Shown piece after piece: positions 29,054 through 38,225 of a DNA stretch of 64,000 nucleotides. Origin of the DNA: Roseateles chitinivorans (GTDB lineage: Bacteria > Pseudomonadota > Gammaproteobacteria > Burkholderiales > Burkholderiaceae_C); NCBI RefSeq assembly GCF_002761755.1, contig NZ_PEOG01000015.1, positions 1 to 64,000 on the forward strand, written 5' to 3'. The stretch's first letter is position 1; every line of letters begins with the position of its first letter. Made by a program: the position numbers and the translations under genes. A model generated the notes under the pieces. That model was not told where the DNA came from. It was given only the letters and a program-made list of their open reading frames with translations, and did not search any database.

Positions 29054-29353
29054 ATGCGAATCCTGGTCTGGCTCTTCCGCGCCTTCCTGTTCTTCTGCCT
29101 GTTCGCCTTCGCGCTGAACAACAGCCAGGAGATCGTCGTGCACTGGTTCTTCGGCCAGGCATGGCGCGCTCCCCTGGTGATCGTGGTGCTGCTGACCTTC
29201 GGGTTGGGCTGCGCCTTCGGCGTGCTGGCGATGATCCCGGCCTGGTGGCGCCACAAGCGCGCCGCCGCGCGCTCGCTCCCTCCGGCGGACGACCTGCCGC
29301 CTTCCGCGGCGACCGCCTCCGCCAACGACCCCAAGATCCCCGATGGAATTTGA
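29054..29353 (+). CDS. lapA: LapA (YciS-like) lipopolysaccharide assembly protein A domain protein
   Basis: 99 aa, inner membrane protein with two transmembrane segments (about 5-22 and 38-62). The signature FALNNSQEIVVHWFFGQAWRAPL between them is typical of the LapA/DUF1049 family. The charged C-terminal tail is cytoplasmic. In E. coli LapA works with LapB to control LpxC turnover and LPS assembly. It overlaps lapB by 11 bp. Confidence 0.9.
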   Translation: MRILVWLFRAFLFFCLFAFALNNSQEIVVHWFFGQAWRAPLVIVVLLTFGLGCAFGVLAMIPAWWRHKRAAARSLPPADDLPPSAATASANDPKIPDGI

Positions 29354-30500
29354 TCTGAGCTGGCTGCTGATCGGCGTCCCCCTGGTCTTCGGCCTGGGCT
29401 GGCTCGCCTCCAAGCTGGACTCGCGCCAGTGGAAGCGTGAACAGCGCGACGCCCCCCGCGCCTACTTCAAGGGCTTGAACCTCCTGCTCAACGAGCAGCA
29501 GGACAAGGCCATCGACGCCTTCATCGAGGCGGTGCAGGCCGATCCCGACACCTCCGAGCTGCACTTCGCGCTGGGCAACCTGTTCCGGCGCCGTGGCGAG
29601 TACGAGCGCGCGGTGCGGGTGCACCAGCACCTGCTCTCGCGCGGCGACCTGCCCAAGTCCGAACGCGACCGCGCGCAGTACGCGCTCGCGCAGGACTTCT
29701 TCAAGGCCGGGCTGTTCGACCGCGCCGAGACGGCCTACGAGGCGCTCAAGGGCACCGCGTTCGACCATGAGGCGGCGCTGGCGCTGCTGTCGCTGTACGA
29801 GCGCTCGCGCGAATGGGCCAAGGCGGCGGAGGTCTCCGAGCAGCTCGAGGCCGCCGGCACCGGCAGCTTCGCCAGCCGCATCGCCAACTACTGGTGCGAA
29901 CTGGCCCTGGAGGCGCAGGCCCGCCAGGATGTGGCCCAGGCCCGCCGCTGGCTGGACCAGGCCCGCGCCCGCGCCCCGCAGTCCGCGCGCGCCTATGTGC
30001 TGCTGGGACAGATGCTCGCGCGCCAAGGCGATCAGGCGGGTGCGATGGCCCTGTATGCCGAGCTGCTGAGAGCCAATCCGGACGCCTTCAATCTGGTCGC
30101 GCGCGACTATGCCCAGGCGGCGCAAGCGACCGGCACCTCGGTGCAGGCGCTGGCGCTGATCGAGGCCCAGTACCGCCGCCATCCGAGCATGGCCCTGCTG
30201 CAGGCGATCGCGCTGCTCGAGCCGGCGCCCGAGGCCCAGCGCCGGCGACTGGCCGAGCACCTGCGGGTCGAGCCGGCGCTGTCCGCCGCGACGCAGCTGC
30301 TGCAGCAGAGCCAGGCGCGCCAGCAGCCGTTGGACGACGACGAGGCCCAGCTCGTCGGCACCGCGCTGCAACGCGCGGTCCGACCGCTGCAGCGCTACCG
30401 CTGCGCCGCCTGCGGCTTCGAGTCGCAGCACTATTTCTGGCAATGCCCCGGCTGCCTCAGCTGGGACAGCTACCCGCCCCGTCACGTCGAAGAGCTCTGA
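29343..30500 (+). CDS. lapB: LapB (YciM) lipopolysaccharide assembly protein B
   Basis: 385 aa: an N-terminal membrane anchor (about 4-20), TPR repeats (about 40-340, for example LNLLLNEQQDKAIDAFIEAV and ELHFALGNLFRRRGEYERAVRVHQHLL) and a C-terminal rubredoxin-like zinc knuckle (YRCAACGFESQHYFWQCPGC). LapB scaffolds FtsH-mediated LpxC degradation and LPS assembly in E. coli. It overlaps lapA and lies four bases upstream of a glycosyltransferase gene, tying it to the downstream surface-glycan genes. Confidence 0.95.
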   Translation: MEFDLSWLLIGVPLVFGLGWLASKLDSRQWKREQRDAPRAYFKGLNLLLNEQQDKAIDAFIEAVQADPDTSELHFALGNLFRRRGEYERAVRVHQHLLSRGDLPKSERDRAQYALAQDFFKAGLFDRAETAYEALKGTAFDHEAALALLSLYERSREWAKAAEVSEQLEAAGTGSFASRIANYWCELALEAQARQDVAQARRWLDQARARAPQSARAYVLLGQMLARQGDQAGAMALYAELLRANPDAFNLVARDYAQAAQATGTSVQALALIEAQYRRHPSMALLQAIALLEPAPEAQRRRLAEHLRVEPALSAATQLLQQSQARQQPLDDDEAQLVGTALQRAVRPLQRYRCAACGFESQHYFWQCPGCLSWDSYPPRHVEEL

Positions 30501-30504
30501 GCCG

Positions 30505-31296
30505 ATGACCACACCGATGAGCTCCCCCGCGACCACCCCGCCGCCCGCCGCGGCCTCGGGCGGCGACCGCGTCATCCTCTGCATGAAGTGGGGCACCAAG
30601 TACGGCCCCGAGTACGTCAATCGCCTGTACGCGATGGTGCGCCGGCACCTGCGCGGCGACTTCCGCTTTGTCTGCCTGACCGACCGCACCGACGGCATAC
30701 GGCCGGAGGTCGAATGCCGGCCGATCCCGCCACTGGACCTGCCGCCCGGCAGTCCGGAACGCGGCTGGACCAAGCTGACCACCTTCAGCGACGACCTGGT
30801 CACCCAGTACGGCCTGAGCGGCACCGCGCTCTTCCTCGATCTGGACGTGGTGATCGTCGACGACATCACCCCCTTCTTCGAGGTGCCGGGCGAATTCCTG
30901 ATCATTCACGACTGGAAGCGCCCCTGGCGCATCACCGGCAACTCCTCGGTCTACCGCTTCACGTTGGGCGCCCACCCGGATGTGCTGGCCACCTTCCGCC
31001 GTGATTTCGACGCCATCCGCGCGAAGTTCCGCAACGAACAGGCCTACCTCTCCGACGAGATGCACAAGAAGGGGCTGTTGAGCTACTGGGACGCGCGCTG
31101 GTGCGCGAGCTTCAAGTACCACAGCATCCCGCGCTGGCCGATGAACTACTTCAAGGCGCCGTTCATCCCGGACGGCGCGCGGATCCTGATCTTCCACGGC
31201 GTCATGAATCCGCCCGACGCGCTGGCCGGCCGCAGCAACGGCAACTGGCGCCGCCCGAAACCCGCGGCGTGGATCGCCGACCACTGGCATGAGTGA
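30505..31296 (+). CDS. Putative glycosyltransferase (GT-A-like)
   Basis: 263 aa. After a disordered Pro/Ala N-terminus, ILCMKWGTKYGPEYVNRLYAMVRRHL begins a nucleotide-sugar-binding fold. FLDLDVVIVDDI carries a DxD motif (Asp112/Asp114) and IHDWKRPWRITGNSSVYRF and ILIFHGVMNPPDA resemble the LPS glycosyltransferase GT8/GT32 styles. No signal peptide is seen, so it acts on the cytoplasmic side. It starts four bases after lapB and overlaps the next gene by eight bases. The donor and acceptor are unknown. Confidence 0.7.
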   Translation: MTTPMSSPATTPPPAAASGGDRVILCMKWGTKYGPEYVNRLYAMVRRHLRGDFRFVCLTDRTDGIRPEVECRPIPPLDLPPGSPERGWTKLTTFSDDLVTQYGLSGTALFLDLDVVIVDDITPFFEVPGEFLIIHDWKRPWRITGNSSVYRFTLGAHPDVLATFRRDFDAIRAKFRNEQAYLSDEMHKKGLLSYWDARWCASFKYHSIPRWPMNYFKAPFIPDGARILIFHGVMNPPDALAGRSNGNWRRPKPAAWIADHWHE

Positions 31297-32380
31297 GGCG
31301 CCGATGAGCAGCCCTTCCGATCTCCCGTCCCCGGGCATGACCGAGGATGCCGGCGCGCCGCCGCCCTGGCTGTCGGTGCTGATTCCGGTCCACAACGTCA
31401 AGGACTACCTGCGCGAGTGCCTGGACTCGGTGCTCGCGCAAGCCGACGACGGGATCGAGGTCCTGATGGTCGACGACTGCTCCACCGACGGCTCCGACGC
31501 GCTGGTGCGTGAACTGGTGGCCGCGCATGCGTCCGGGCCGGTGCGTGTGTGGGGGCTGTTCCATGCGCAGAACCAGGGGCTTTCCGGCGCGCGCAACACG
31601 ATGCTGCAGGCGGCGCGCGGCGACTACGTCTGGTTCCTCGATTCCGACGATTACCTGATGCCCGGCGCCATCCCGCGCCTGCGCGCGGTGATCCGGGAGC
31701 ACGCGCCTTCGCTGGTGCTGTGCGACTTCTTCATGCTGCGCGAGCGCGTCAAGCTCAAGCACAAGCTGCGGGGCGAGATGCACCGGCGCACCTTCTTCGG
31801 CCCGGAGCGCCAGTTGCTTCGCGCCCCGTCGCGGCTGCTGCGCGGGCTCTTCGAGGCCGGGCAGATGCACAGCTGGTCCAAGATCGCTCGACGCAGCCTG
31901 TGGGGCGAGCAGTTGCGCTTCCCGGTCGGCCGCTACTTCGAGGACATGGCCACCACGCCCTTCCTGGCGCTGCTGGCCGACACCGCGTGGTACGAGCCGG
32001 CGGTCTGGGTGGCCTACCGCCAGCGTCAGGGCTCGATCCTGGCCACGCCCAACCTCACCAAGGCCGAGCACCTGGCCCATGCGCTCGCGAACCTGCGCGA
32101 CGCGGCCGCCGGCAAGGGGCTCGACGACGACGCCCTGTTCGCCTGGGCCCACTTCGCCGCGCGCAACTTCATCGGCGCCTCGCGCATGGCGGACAAGGCG
32201 CTGCCCGAGGGCTGCACCAGCGCGGTCGCGATGTTCCGTCAGGCCTTCGAGGAGGCCTCGCCGATCGCGCTGCGCGAGCTCGATCGGGCCTACAAGCGGC
32301 GCGGCTGGTTCGTCCGCGCGCTGCGCCTGCGCTACTGGCTGCGCCGCGCCGAAGGGCCGCGCGCGGCGGCGGCGGCCTGA
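31289..32380 (+). CDS. Glycosyltransferase family 2
   Basis: 363 aa. The GT2 signature is WLSVLIPVHNVKDYLRECLDSVL, then VLMVDDCSTDGSDALV, QNQGLSGARNTML and YVWFLDSDDYL, with the DxD-type Asp cluster. The C-terminal part (about 130-350) is an acceptor domain with an aromatic FVRALRLRYWLRR end. It overlaps the preceding gene, so the pair is co-translated. It probably extends the outer core or an oligosaccharide of LPS; the sugar is not predictable. Confidence 0.9.
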   Translation: MSEAPMSSPSDLPSPGMTEDAGAPPPWLSVLIPVHNVKDYLRECLDSVLAQADDGIEVLMVDDCSTDGSDALVRELVAAHASGPVRVWGLFHAQNQGLSGARNTMLQAARGDYVWFLDSDDYLMPGAIPRLRAVIREHAPSLVLCDFFMLRERVKLKHKLRGEMHRRTFFGPERQLLRAPSRLLRGLFEAGQMHSWSKIARRSLWGEQLRFPVGRYFEDMATTPFLALLADTAWYEPAVWVAYRQRQGSILATPNLTKAEHLAHALANLRDAAAGKGLDDDALFAWAHFAARNFIGASRMADKALPEGCTSAVAMFRQAFEEASPIALRELDRAYKRRGWFVRALRLRYWLRRAEGPRAAAAA

Positions 32381-32426
32381 ACCGCCAAGCCGGGAAGCGC
32401 GTCGCTCGAAGGCCTCGCGGACCGGC

Positions 32427-33560
32427 TCACAGCGACAGCAGCAGGTCCTCGTAGCGACGCATCATCAGATCGACGCCATGCTCCTCGATGGCGCGCGCCC
32501 GTGCCGCCGTGCCCAGACGGCCGGCCAGTTCCGGGTCCCGCAGCAGGCGCTCCAGCGCGTCGGCGAGCGCAACCGGGTCGGCCTCCGGCACCAGCAGCCC
32601 GGTGCGCCCTTCCTCCAGCACGCCTTCCACGCCGGGCACCAGCGAGGCCACGCAGGCGCAGCCCGCCGCCATCGCTTCCAGCAGGGCCAGCGGCATGCCT
32701 TCCCAGTGCGTCGACAGCACGAAGATCCGCTGGCTCATCAACAGGCCCGGCACATCGCCGTGATGCCCGAGGAAGCGGACCTGCCCGTCCAGGCCCAGCT
32801 GGCGGGTCAGCCGCTCGGTGGCGCGGCGATACGACGCCTTGCCGCCGCCGGCGAGTTGAAGCACCGGCCGCAGACCGCGCTCGCGCAGCACCGCGAGCGC
32901 GCGGATCAGCGTCTGCGGATCCTTCTGGCGCGCGAAGCGGGCTGACATCACGATGCCGGGCTCGCGCATGCTCGCCGGCAGCGCGTCCGCGGCGGCGAAG
33001 CGGTCGAGGCGGATGCCATTCGGGATGGCAGTGGTCTTCTCTTCCGGCATGCCCAGGTCGACCAGGCGTCGTCGCACGCCTTCCGACACGCCGACCAGCC
33101 GGGCGCTCACGGCGCTGAGGCGGCGTGCCTGCGCGCGTGCGCACGGGGTGTAGCGCTCGCGCGAGTTGTGCTCGACCTGCACCAGGGCCGGCACGCCGGC
33201 CAGACGCCCGGCGCGGCGACCGAGCAGGTGCTCGGGGAATCCATGCGCCACCACCACGTCGGGCCGCAGGCGTTCGCACAGGCGGCGCAGCGCCCAGACG
33301 GTGATCAGATGCGCCCAGCCCGGTACGACATGAACCGGCAGCCCCTGATCGCGGAGCGCCTGGATGCGGGCGAGCTTGGTGGCGTTCTCGGTGCGCTGCT
33401 TGCGACGCAGCACGAGGATGGGCTCGATGCGGGCGCTGTGCAGCTGGGCCAGGCACAGGTCGACGGCCACCTGCGTGGCGCCCGAGAAGCCGCCGGTGAC
33501 GAAGTGCAGCACGCGGCGGCGCGGGGGCGCCGACGTCGCGCTCGGGGAGGATGGGAGCAT
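32427..33560 (-). CDS. Glycosyltransferase family 4
   Basis: 377 aa from the ATG at 33560; a GTG seven codons upstream (33581) is also possible. It has two Rossmann-like domains (GT-B). The N-terminal part starts RRRVLHFVTGGFSGATQVAV. The C-terminal part has the retaining GT4 features IVMSARFARQKDPQTLIRAL and the E-x7-E element in HWEGMPLALLEAMAAGCACV. It is transcribed away from glf. Its upstream region begins with a tandem-repeat tract starting 44 bp from the ATG, so expression may vary with repeat number. Confidence 0.9.
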   Translation of the reverse strand: MLPSSPSATSAPPRRRVLHFVTGGFSGATQVAVDLCLAQLHSARIEPILVLRRKQRTENATKLARIQALRDQGLPVHVVPGWAHLITVWALRRLCERLRPDVVVAHGFPEHLLGRRAGRLAGVPALVQVEHNSRERYTPCARAQARRLSAVSARLVGVSEGVRRRLVDLGMPEEKTTAIPNGIRLDRFAAADALPASMREPGIVMSARFARQKDPQTLIRALAVLRERGLRPVLQLAGGGKASYRRATERLTRQLGLDGQVRFLGHHGDVPGLLMSQRIFVLSTHWEGMPLALLEAMAAGCACVASLVPGVEGVLEEGRTGLLVPEADPVALADALERLLRDPELAGRLGTAARARAIEEHGVDLMMRRYEDLLLSL

Positions 33561-33603
33561 CGCGGCAGTGTATCGGCGCACGTTCGGTTACCGACCGCTC
33601 GTG

Positions 33604-33751
33604 CCCACAGCCCACAGCCCACAGCCCACGGCCCGATGGACCGATGGACCGATGGACCGATGGACCGATGGACCGATGGACCGATGGACCGATGGACGGA
33701 TGGACGGATGGACGGATGGACGGATGGACGGAGGACGGAGGACGGAGGACG
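33604..33751. repeat. Tandem repeat tract in the GT4/glf divergent region
   Basis: Consecutive blocks are: CCCACAG three times and CCCACGG once (33604-33631); GATGGACC seven times (33635-33690); GATGGACG five times (33691-33730); and GAGGACG three times (33731-33751). The 8-bp units are perfect within each block. The tract begins 44 bp upstream of the GT4 ATG and ends 289 bp before glf, within the ~480-bp non-coding gap 33561-34040. Such short perfect repeats are prone to copy-number change by slipped-strand mispairing. No spacers exist, so it is not CRISPR. Confidence 0.95.
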
Positions 33752-33795
33752 ATCGTGATGGATGGCGAGGGTGGCGGGCACGGCGTCTGCTGGAG

Positions 33796-33883
33796 CCTGG
33801 CGGCGGAGCCGGTGCCCCTTGGAGCGAATTCCGAGCTGCGCGCAGGAGATTGAGCGAGAAGGGGCACCGGCTCCGCCGCCAGG
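33796..33883. repeat. Perfect 25-bp inverted repeat with 38-bp loop
   Basis: Arm 33796-33820 (CCTGGCGGCGGAGCCGGTGC plus CCCTT) is the exact reverse complement of 33859-33883, around 38 bp. It lies in the GT4/glf gap between the tandem repeats and glf. It could be a REP or MITE-type element, a non-autonomous mobile element remnant, or a strong RNA hairpin. No flanking target-site duplication was seen. It is not followed by a T-run on either strand. Confidence 0.9.
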
Positions 33884-34040
33884 CGGGGCGGTCCTCGGTC
33901 TCCGGTCTCCGGCGCCAGGTCCACCCAAAGCTCCACGAGAATCCGCCCCAAAACTGGGTTCTTTCCGAGACCCCTTCCCGCCCGGCGCGGCCACAATCCG
34001 CCCCATATCCAGAAGCAGGAGACGGCCGCGAGGCCGAACC

Positions 34041-35144
34041 ATGAAGACTGATTACCTGATTGTCGGCGCCGGCTTCGCCGGTTCGGTCTGTGCGCGCGTG
34101 CTGGCCGATGCGGGCAAGACCGTCCACGTGATCGACAAGCGGCCGCACATCGGTGGCAATGCCTACGACGAGCGCGATGCGCATGGCGTGCTGATCCACC
34201 CCTATGGTCCGCATATCTTCCACACGAATGCAAAGAAGGTCTTCGAGTTTCTGTCGCGCTTCACCACCTGGCGCTTCTACGAGCACCGGGTGCTGGCCAA
34301 GGTCGGCGAGCAGCTGCTCCCGATCCCGATCAACCGCACGACGATCAACCAGCTCTACGGCCTGTCGCTGACCGAGGACGAGGTGCAGGGCTACCTGGAG
34401 ACGGTGCGCGAGCCCCGGGACCCGATCCAGACCAGCGAGGACGTGGTGCTGAACAGTGTCGGCCGCGACCTGTGCGACAAGTTTTTCCGCGGCTACACGA
34501 AGAAGCAGTGGGGGCTGGACCTGTCGCAGCTCTCGGCCGGTGTGGCGGCTCGAATCCCGACGCGCAGCAACGACGACGACCGCTACTTCGGCGACACCTT
34601 CCAGTTCATGCCGGCGGACGGGTACACCGCGATGTTCGAGCGGCTGCTGGACCATCCGGCCATCACGGTCCGCACCGGCGTGGACTTCCAGGACGTGCGC
34701 GGCGACTTCCCCGGCGCGCACATCATCTACACCGGCCCGATCGATGCGTTCTTCGGTCACTGCCACGGCCCGCTGCCCTACCGCAGCCTGCGCTTCGACC
34801 ATGAGCACCTGCCCACCACGACGCAGGTGCAGCCGGTGGGCACGGTCAACTATCCCAACGACCACGATTACACCCGCATCACCGAGTTCAAGCACCTGAC
34901 CGGCGAGACGCATGCCGGCACGTCGATCGTGCGCGAGTACCCGCAGGCCGAAGGCGATCCCTATTACCCGGTGCCGCGGCCCGAGAACGAGGCGCTCTAC
35001 AAGCGCTATGCCGAGATGGCGGAGAAGGCCGAGGGCGTCACCTTCGTCGGCCGCCTGGCGCAGTATCGCTACTACAACATGGACCAGATCGTCGCCGCCG
35101 CCCTGAAGACGGCGCAGGACCTGCTGGAAGCGCCGCAGGCCTGA
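34041..35144 (+). CDS. glf: UDP-galactopyranose mutase
   Basis: 367 aa from the ATG at 34041; the frame is open upstream but through the repeats. FAD-dependent enzyme converting UDP-galactopyranose to UDP-galactofuranose. The Rossmann motif is YLIVGAGFAGSVCARVLADAG, then HIGGNAYDERD and HPYGPHIFHTN; catalytic/substrate residues lie in RGYTKKQWG and NYPNDHDYTRITEFKH. It is usual length for the family. Galactofuranose occurs only in surface glycans, so this gene marks the cluster as polysaccharide or LPS biosynthesis. Confidence 0.95.
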   Translation: MKTDYLIVGAGFAGSVCARVLADAGKTVHVIDKRPHIGGNAYDERDAHGVLIHPYGPHIFHTNAKKVFEFLSRFTTWRFYEHRVLAKVGEQLLPIPINRTTINQLYGLSLTEDEVQGYLETVREPRDPIQTSEDVVLNSVGRDLCDKFFRGYTKKQWGLDLSQLSAGVAARIPTRSNDDDRYFGDTFQFMPADGYTAMFERLLDHPAITVRTGVDFQDVRGDFPGAHIIYTGPIDAFFGHCHGPLPYRSLRFDHEHLPTTTQVQPVGTVNYPNDHDYTRITEFKHLTGETHAGTSIVREYPQAEGDPYYPVPRPENEALYKRYAEMAEKAEGVTFVGRLAQYRYYNMDQIVAAALKTAQDLLEAPQA

Positions 35145-35150
35145 ACACCG

Positions 35151-36023
35151 ATGAGCTTGTATTCCGAAGACCGGCCGCGCGATGCGGTCCGGCGCCCGCT
35201 CGTCCTGGTCTCCTGGGATGGCGTCAGCCTGCCGCTGGGCCTGGTCCACCTGGACGCCACACCCGAATTCGACTGGATCCTGTTCGACTACACCGGCCGC
35301 CAGGCGCCCGGCCGGCGCGAGCTGCGCGGCCAGGCGGTCACCGTGCTGGCCGCGGCGACCGAGTGCAAGGGCGAGATCTACAGGCACCTCGCCGACCACC
35401 TGGCCGCGACCGCCGCGGACCCCGCGACCGGGCCGTGGCCCGAGTACGTGGGCGTGATCGACGACGACATCCTGCTCTCCGTCACGCAGATCAACACCGC
35501 GCTGCACCTGGGCCGGTGCGAGCGGCTGGACGTGTTCTCGCCCTCGCTGAGCCACGACAGCCCGTACTCCCATCACTGGATGCGGCATCAGCCGCACCGC
35601 ATCTACCGGGAGGTGGATTGGGTCGAGGTGATGATGCCGTTCTACCGGGGCGAGCTGTTCATGGCCGCCCGCGCGCATTACCAGGACAACATCTCGTCCT
35701 GGGGTCTGGACCGCTTCATGATCCCGACGCTCCAGCAGTTGCGTGGCCAGACGCGCACCGCGCTGCTGGACGCGGTGATGGCCAGCCATCGCCGCCCGGT
35801 GACCAGCGGCGGGAAGGTCTACCGCAACGGTCGCACCGCCTGGCAGGAACGGCAGATCCTGCGCCAGGCCAGCCTGGACCTGATCGCCCGTGAAGCGCCC
35901 CAACTGCTGACCAGCGCCTGGTATCACCGCACCTTCGTGCGTCGGGAGACCCCCAACAAGTGGGTGCGGTGGAAGCGACGCGTCGCCCGGGTGGTGGCGG
36001 ACTGGCTCGACGACTGCCGCTGA
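35151..36023 (+). CDS. DUF707-like putative glycosyltransferase
   Basis: 290 aa. The central YVGVIDDDILLSVTQIN carries an acidic DDD motif like a metal-binding DxD, and ISSWGLDRFMIPTL later in the chain resembles DUF707 proteins, which are suspected glycosyltransferases. No signal or membrane segment is present. It starts six bases after glf on the same strand, so it is probably in the same operon, possibly acting on a galactofuranose-containing acceptor. Function not proven. Confidence 0.6.
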   Translation: MSLYSEDRPRDAVRRPLVLVSWDGVSLPLGLVHLDATPEFDWILFDYTGRQAPGRRELRGQAVTVLAAATECKGEIYRHLADHLAATAADPATGPWPEYVGVIDDDILLSVTQINTALHLGRCERLDVFSPSLSHDSPYSHHWMRHQPHRIYREVDWVEVMMPFYRGELFMAARAHYQDNISSWGLDRFMIPTLQQLRGQTRTALLDAVMASHRRPVTSGGKVYRNGRTAWQERQILRQASLDLIAREAPQLLTSAWYHRTFVRRETPNKWVRWKRRVARVVADWLDDCR

Positions 36024-36144
36024 GCCCCCCATCGCGCCCGCGCCCGCCTGATCCAGGGCGGTCCGGGACTCCGGCACAATCGCCGCTTCCTCCTTCGATC
36101 CCCTGGCCGGAGCCGGCATCTCGCGCCCGGCGCCGGCCTGCGCC

Positions 36145-38091
36145 ATGACCGATCAAGCTTCCGCCAAAGACACCGAACCGCTCGGCCCCACCGCGAGCCG
36201 CCTCTGGCGCTTCATGAAGCCCCACCGCTGGGGCCTGCTGCTGTCGGTCATCGCCTTCGTCCTGGTGGCCTCGACCGAGCCGCTGATCCCCAAGCTGCTG
36301 GGCTACGCGCTCGGCGAGGGCTTCAATGCCAAGCCCACGAATGTCGCCGGCTTCGCGGTCCCGGGCGCCGCGCCGGCCACCTCGGCCGCAGCGGTGACGC
36401 CTGCCGCTTCAGCGATGTCACCGGCAGCGGCCACGTCGATCGCATCGGCGGCATCGGCCACGGCCGTCGCGCCACCCGCGTCCGCGGCCTCCTCGCCGTC
36501 CCGGCCCTCGATGGCCGAGGTCAACCTGAACTACAGCTTCCCGATCTGGATGGTGCCGATCGTCCTGATCGGCCTGTTCGCCGCGCGCGGGTTGTTCACC
36601 TTCTGCGGCCAGTACATGCTGAACTGGACGATCTCCCGCACGGTGATGGACATCCGCACCGCGCTGCTGCAGGTGCTGCTGCGCGCGGATGCCCGCGTCT
36701 ACACCAGCCTGCAGCCGGCCACCGCGGTCACCAAGGTCGTCAACGATCCGCAGCATGTCGTCACGCTGATCGCCGGCGCGCTGATCACCATCCTGCGCGA
36801 CGGCCTGCCGGCACTGGCGCTGATGGGCTACCTGTTCTTCATCAACTGGAAGCTGACGCTGCTGTCGCTGATCACCGTGCCGGGGCTGGCCTTCGTCGTG
36901 CGCAAGGTCAACCGGCGGGTGCGGCGCATGGGCAGCTGGGCCTATGACGCGCAGCTGCGGCTGGTCTCGGTGATCGAGGACGTCACCCGCGCCTGGCGCG
37001 TGGTGCGCAGCTTCGACGCCGCCGACTACGAGCGCCGCCGCTTCGCCGAGCGGGCCCGCGAGGTGCAGCGCAGCACGCTGAAGACGGCCGCCTCCAATGC
37101 GATGGCGCAGCCGCTGTCGCAGTTGATGGCCAGCGTCGGCATCTCGATCATCGTCAGCCTGGCGCTGTACCAGTCGCGGGTGAACGGGACCGGCGTCGGC
37201 GAGTTCGCCTCCTTCGTCGCCGCGCTGCTCTTCATGAGCTCGCGCCTGCGCCACCTCAGCGACGTGATGCAGCCCATCACCAACGCGCTGGTCGTGGCGC
37301 GCGGCTGCATGGGCCTGCTGGACACGCCGCCCGAGCCCGACACCGGCACCCGCGAACTGCGCGACGTGCGCGGCGACATCGCCCTGCAGCAGGTCACCCT
37401 GCGTTATCCCGGCGCCAACCGCGATGCGCTCGCGGCCATGGACCTGCACATCCCGGCGGGCCGCACGACGGCGCTGGTCGGCAGTTCGGGCGCGGGCAAG
37501 ACCTCGGTGGTGAACCTGCTGCTCGGCTTCGAGCGGCCGGACAGCGGGCGCATCCTGCTGGACGGCGTGCCGATCGACGAGCTGACCAAGGCCAACCTGC
37601 GGCGCCAGTTCGCGGTGGTGTCGCAGGATATCGTGCTCTTCGACCTCTCGATCGCCGACAACATCGCCTACGCGCAGGAACGCGACGATGCCAAGCTCGA
37701 GCAGGTGCTGCGGGCGGCGGCGCTGTGGGACTTCGTCCAGTCGCTGCCCGAGGGGCTGGACACGACGGTGGGCGCCAACGGCAGCAAGCTGTCGGGCGGC
37801 CAGCGGCAGCGCCTGGCGATCGCCCGGGCGCTGTACAAGGACGCGCCGGTCTGGATCTTCGACGAGGCGACCTCCGCGCTCGACACCGAGAGCGAGCGCG
37901 CCGTGCAGCAGGCGCTGGAGCAGTGGCAGGGTCGCAAGACGCTGATCGTGATCGCGCACCGGCTGTCGACGATCCGCCGCGCCGACTGCATCCAGGTGCT
38001 GGCCGACGGCCAGGTCGTCGAGTCCGGCGACCACGACGCGCTGATGGCGCGGGACGGTGTCTACGCCGGCATGGTGAAGGTCCAGCACTGA
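36145..38091 (+). CDS. msbA: MsbA-type lipid A / oligosaccharide ABC exporter with an unusual periplasmic insert
   Basis: 648 aa, about 65 longer than E. coli MsbA. It is a half-transporter: six membrane segments (first about 28-48) then an ATPase. Walker A GSSGAGKTSVVNLL, signature LSGGQRQRLAIARAL, Walker B VWIFDEATSALD and the H-loop IVIAHRLST are all present. Between segments 1 and 2 lies an Ala/Ser/Pro-rich insert (about residues 70-125) that should face the periplasm. It flips lipid A-core to the outer leaflet, consistent with the LPS genes alongside. A substrate other than lipid A (for example O-antigen-like lipid) is possible. Confidence 0.88.
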   Translation: MTDQASAKDTEPLGPTASRLWRFMKPHRWGLLLSVIAFVLVASTEPLIPKLLGYALGEGFNAKPTNVAGFAVPGAAPATSAAAVTPAASAMSPAAATSIASAASATAVAPPASAASSPSRPSMAEVNLNYSFPIWMVPIVLIGLFAARGLFTFCGQYMLNWTISRTVMDIRTALLQVLLRADARVYTSLQPATAVTKVVNDPQHVVTLIAGALITILRDGLPALALMGYLFFINWKLTLLSLITVPGLAFVVRKVNRRVRRMGSWAYDAQLRLVSVIEDVTRAWRVVRSFDAADYERRRFAERAREVQRSTLKTAASNAMAQPLSQLMASVGISIIVSLALYQSRVNGTGVGEFASFVAALLFMSSRLRHLSDVMQPITNALVVARGCMGLLDTPPEPDTGTRELRDVRGDIALQQVTLRYPGANRDALAAMDLHIPAGRTTALVGSSGAGKTSVVNLLLGFERPDSGRILLDGVPIDELTKANLRRQFAVVSQDIVLFDLSIADNIAYAQERDDAKLEQVLRAAALWDFVQSLPEGLDTTVGANGSKLSGGQRQRLAIARALYKDAPVWIFDEATSALDTESERAVQQALEQWQGRKTLIVIAHRLSTIRRADCIQVLADGQVVESGDHDALMARDGVYAGMVKVQH

Positions 38092-38225
38092 GGACGCTTG
38101 CCGTCAGGTGCTTCGCTGGCGGCAAACACATCGGACACGCCGCGCCGCCGCCGGCCCGGCCTGTTTCACTGCTTGTCGGCCTTGACACAAAGACGATAAG
38201 CGCAGGACAAAGCCGCTCGTTCCAA

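Noticed and set aside
33604..33751. CRISPR array
   Set aside because: The units are 7-8 bp with no spacers, and no cas gene is present.
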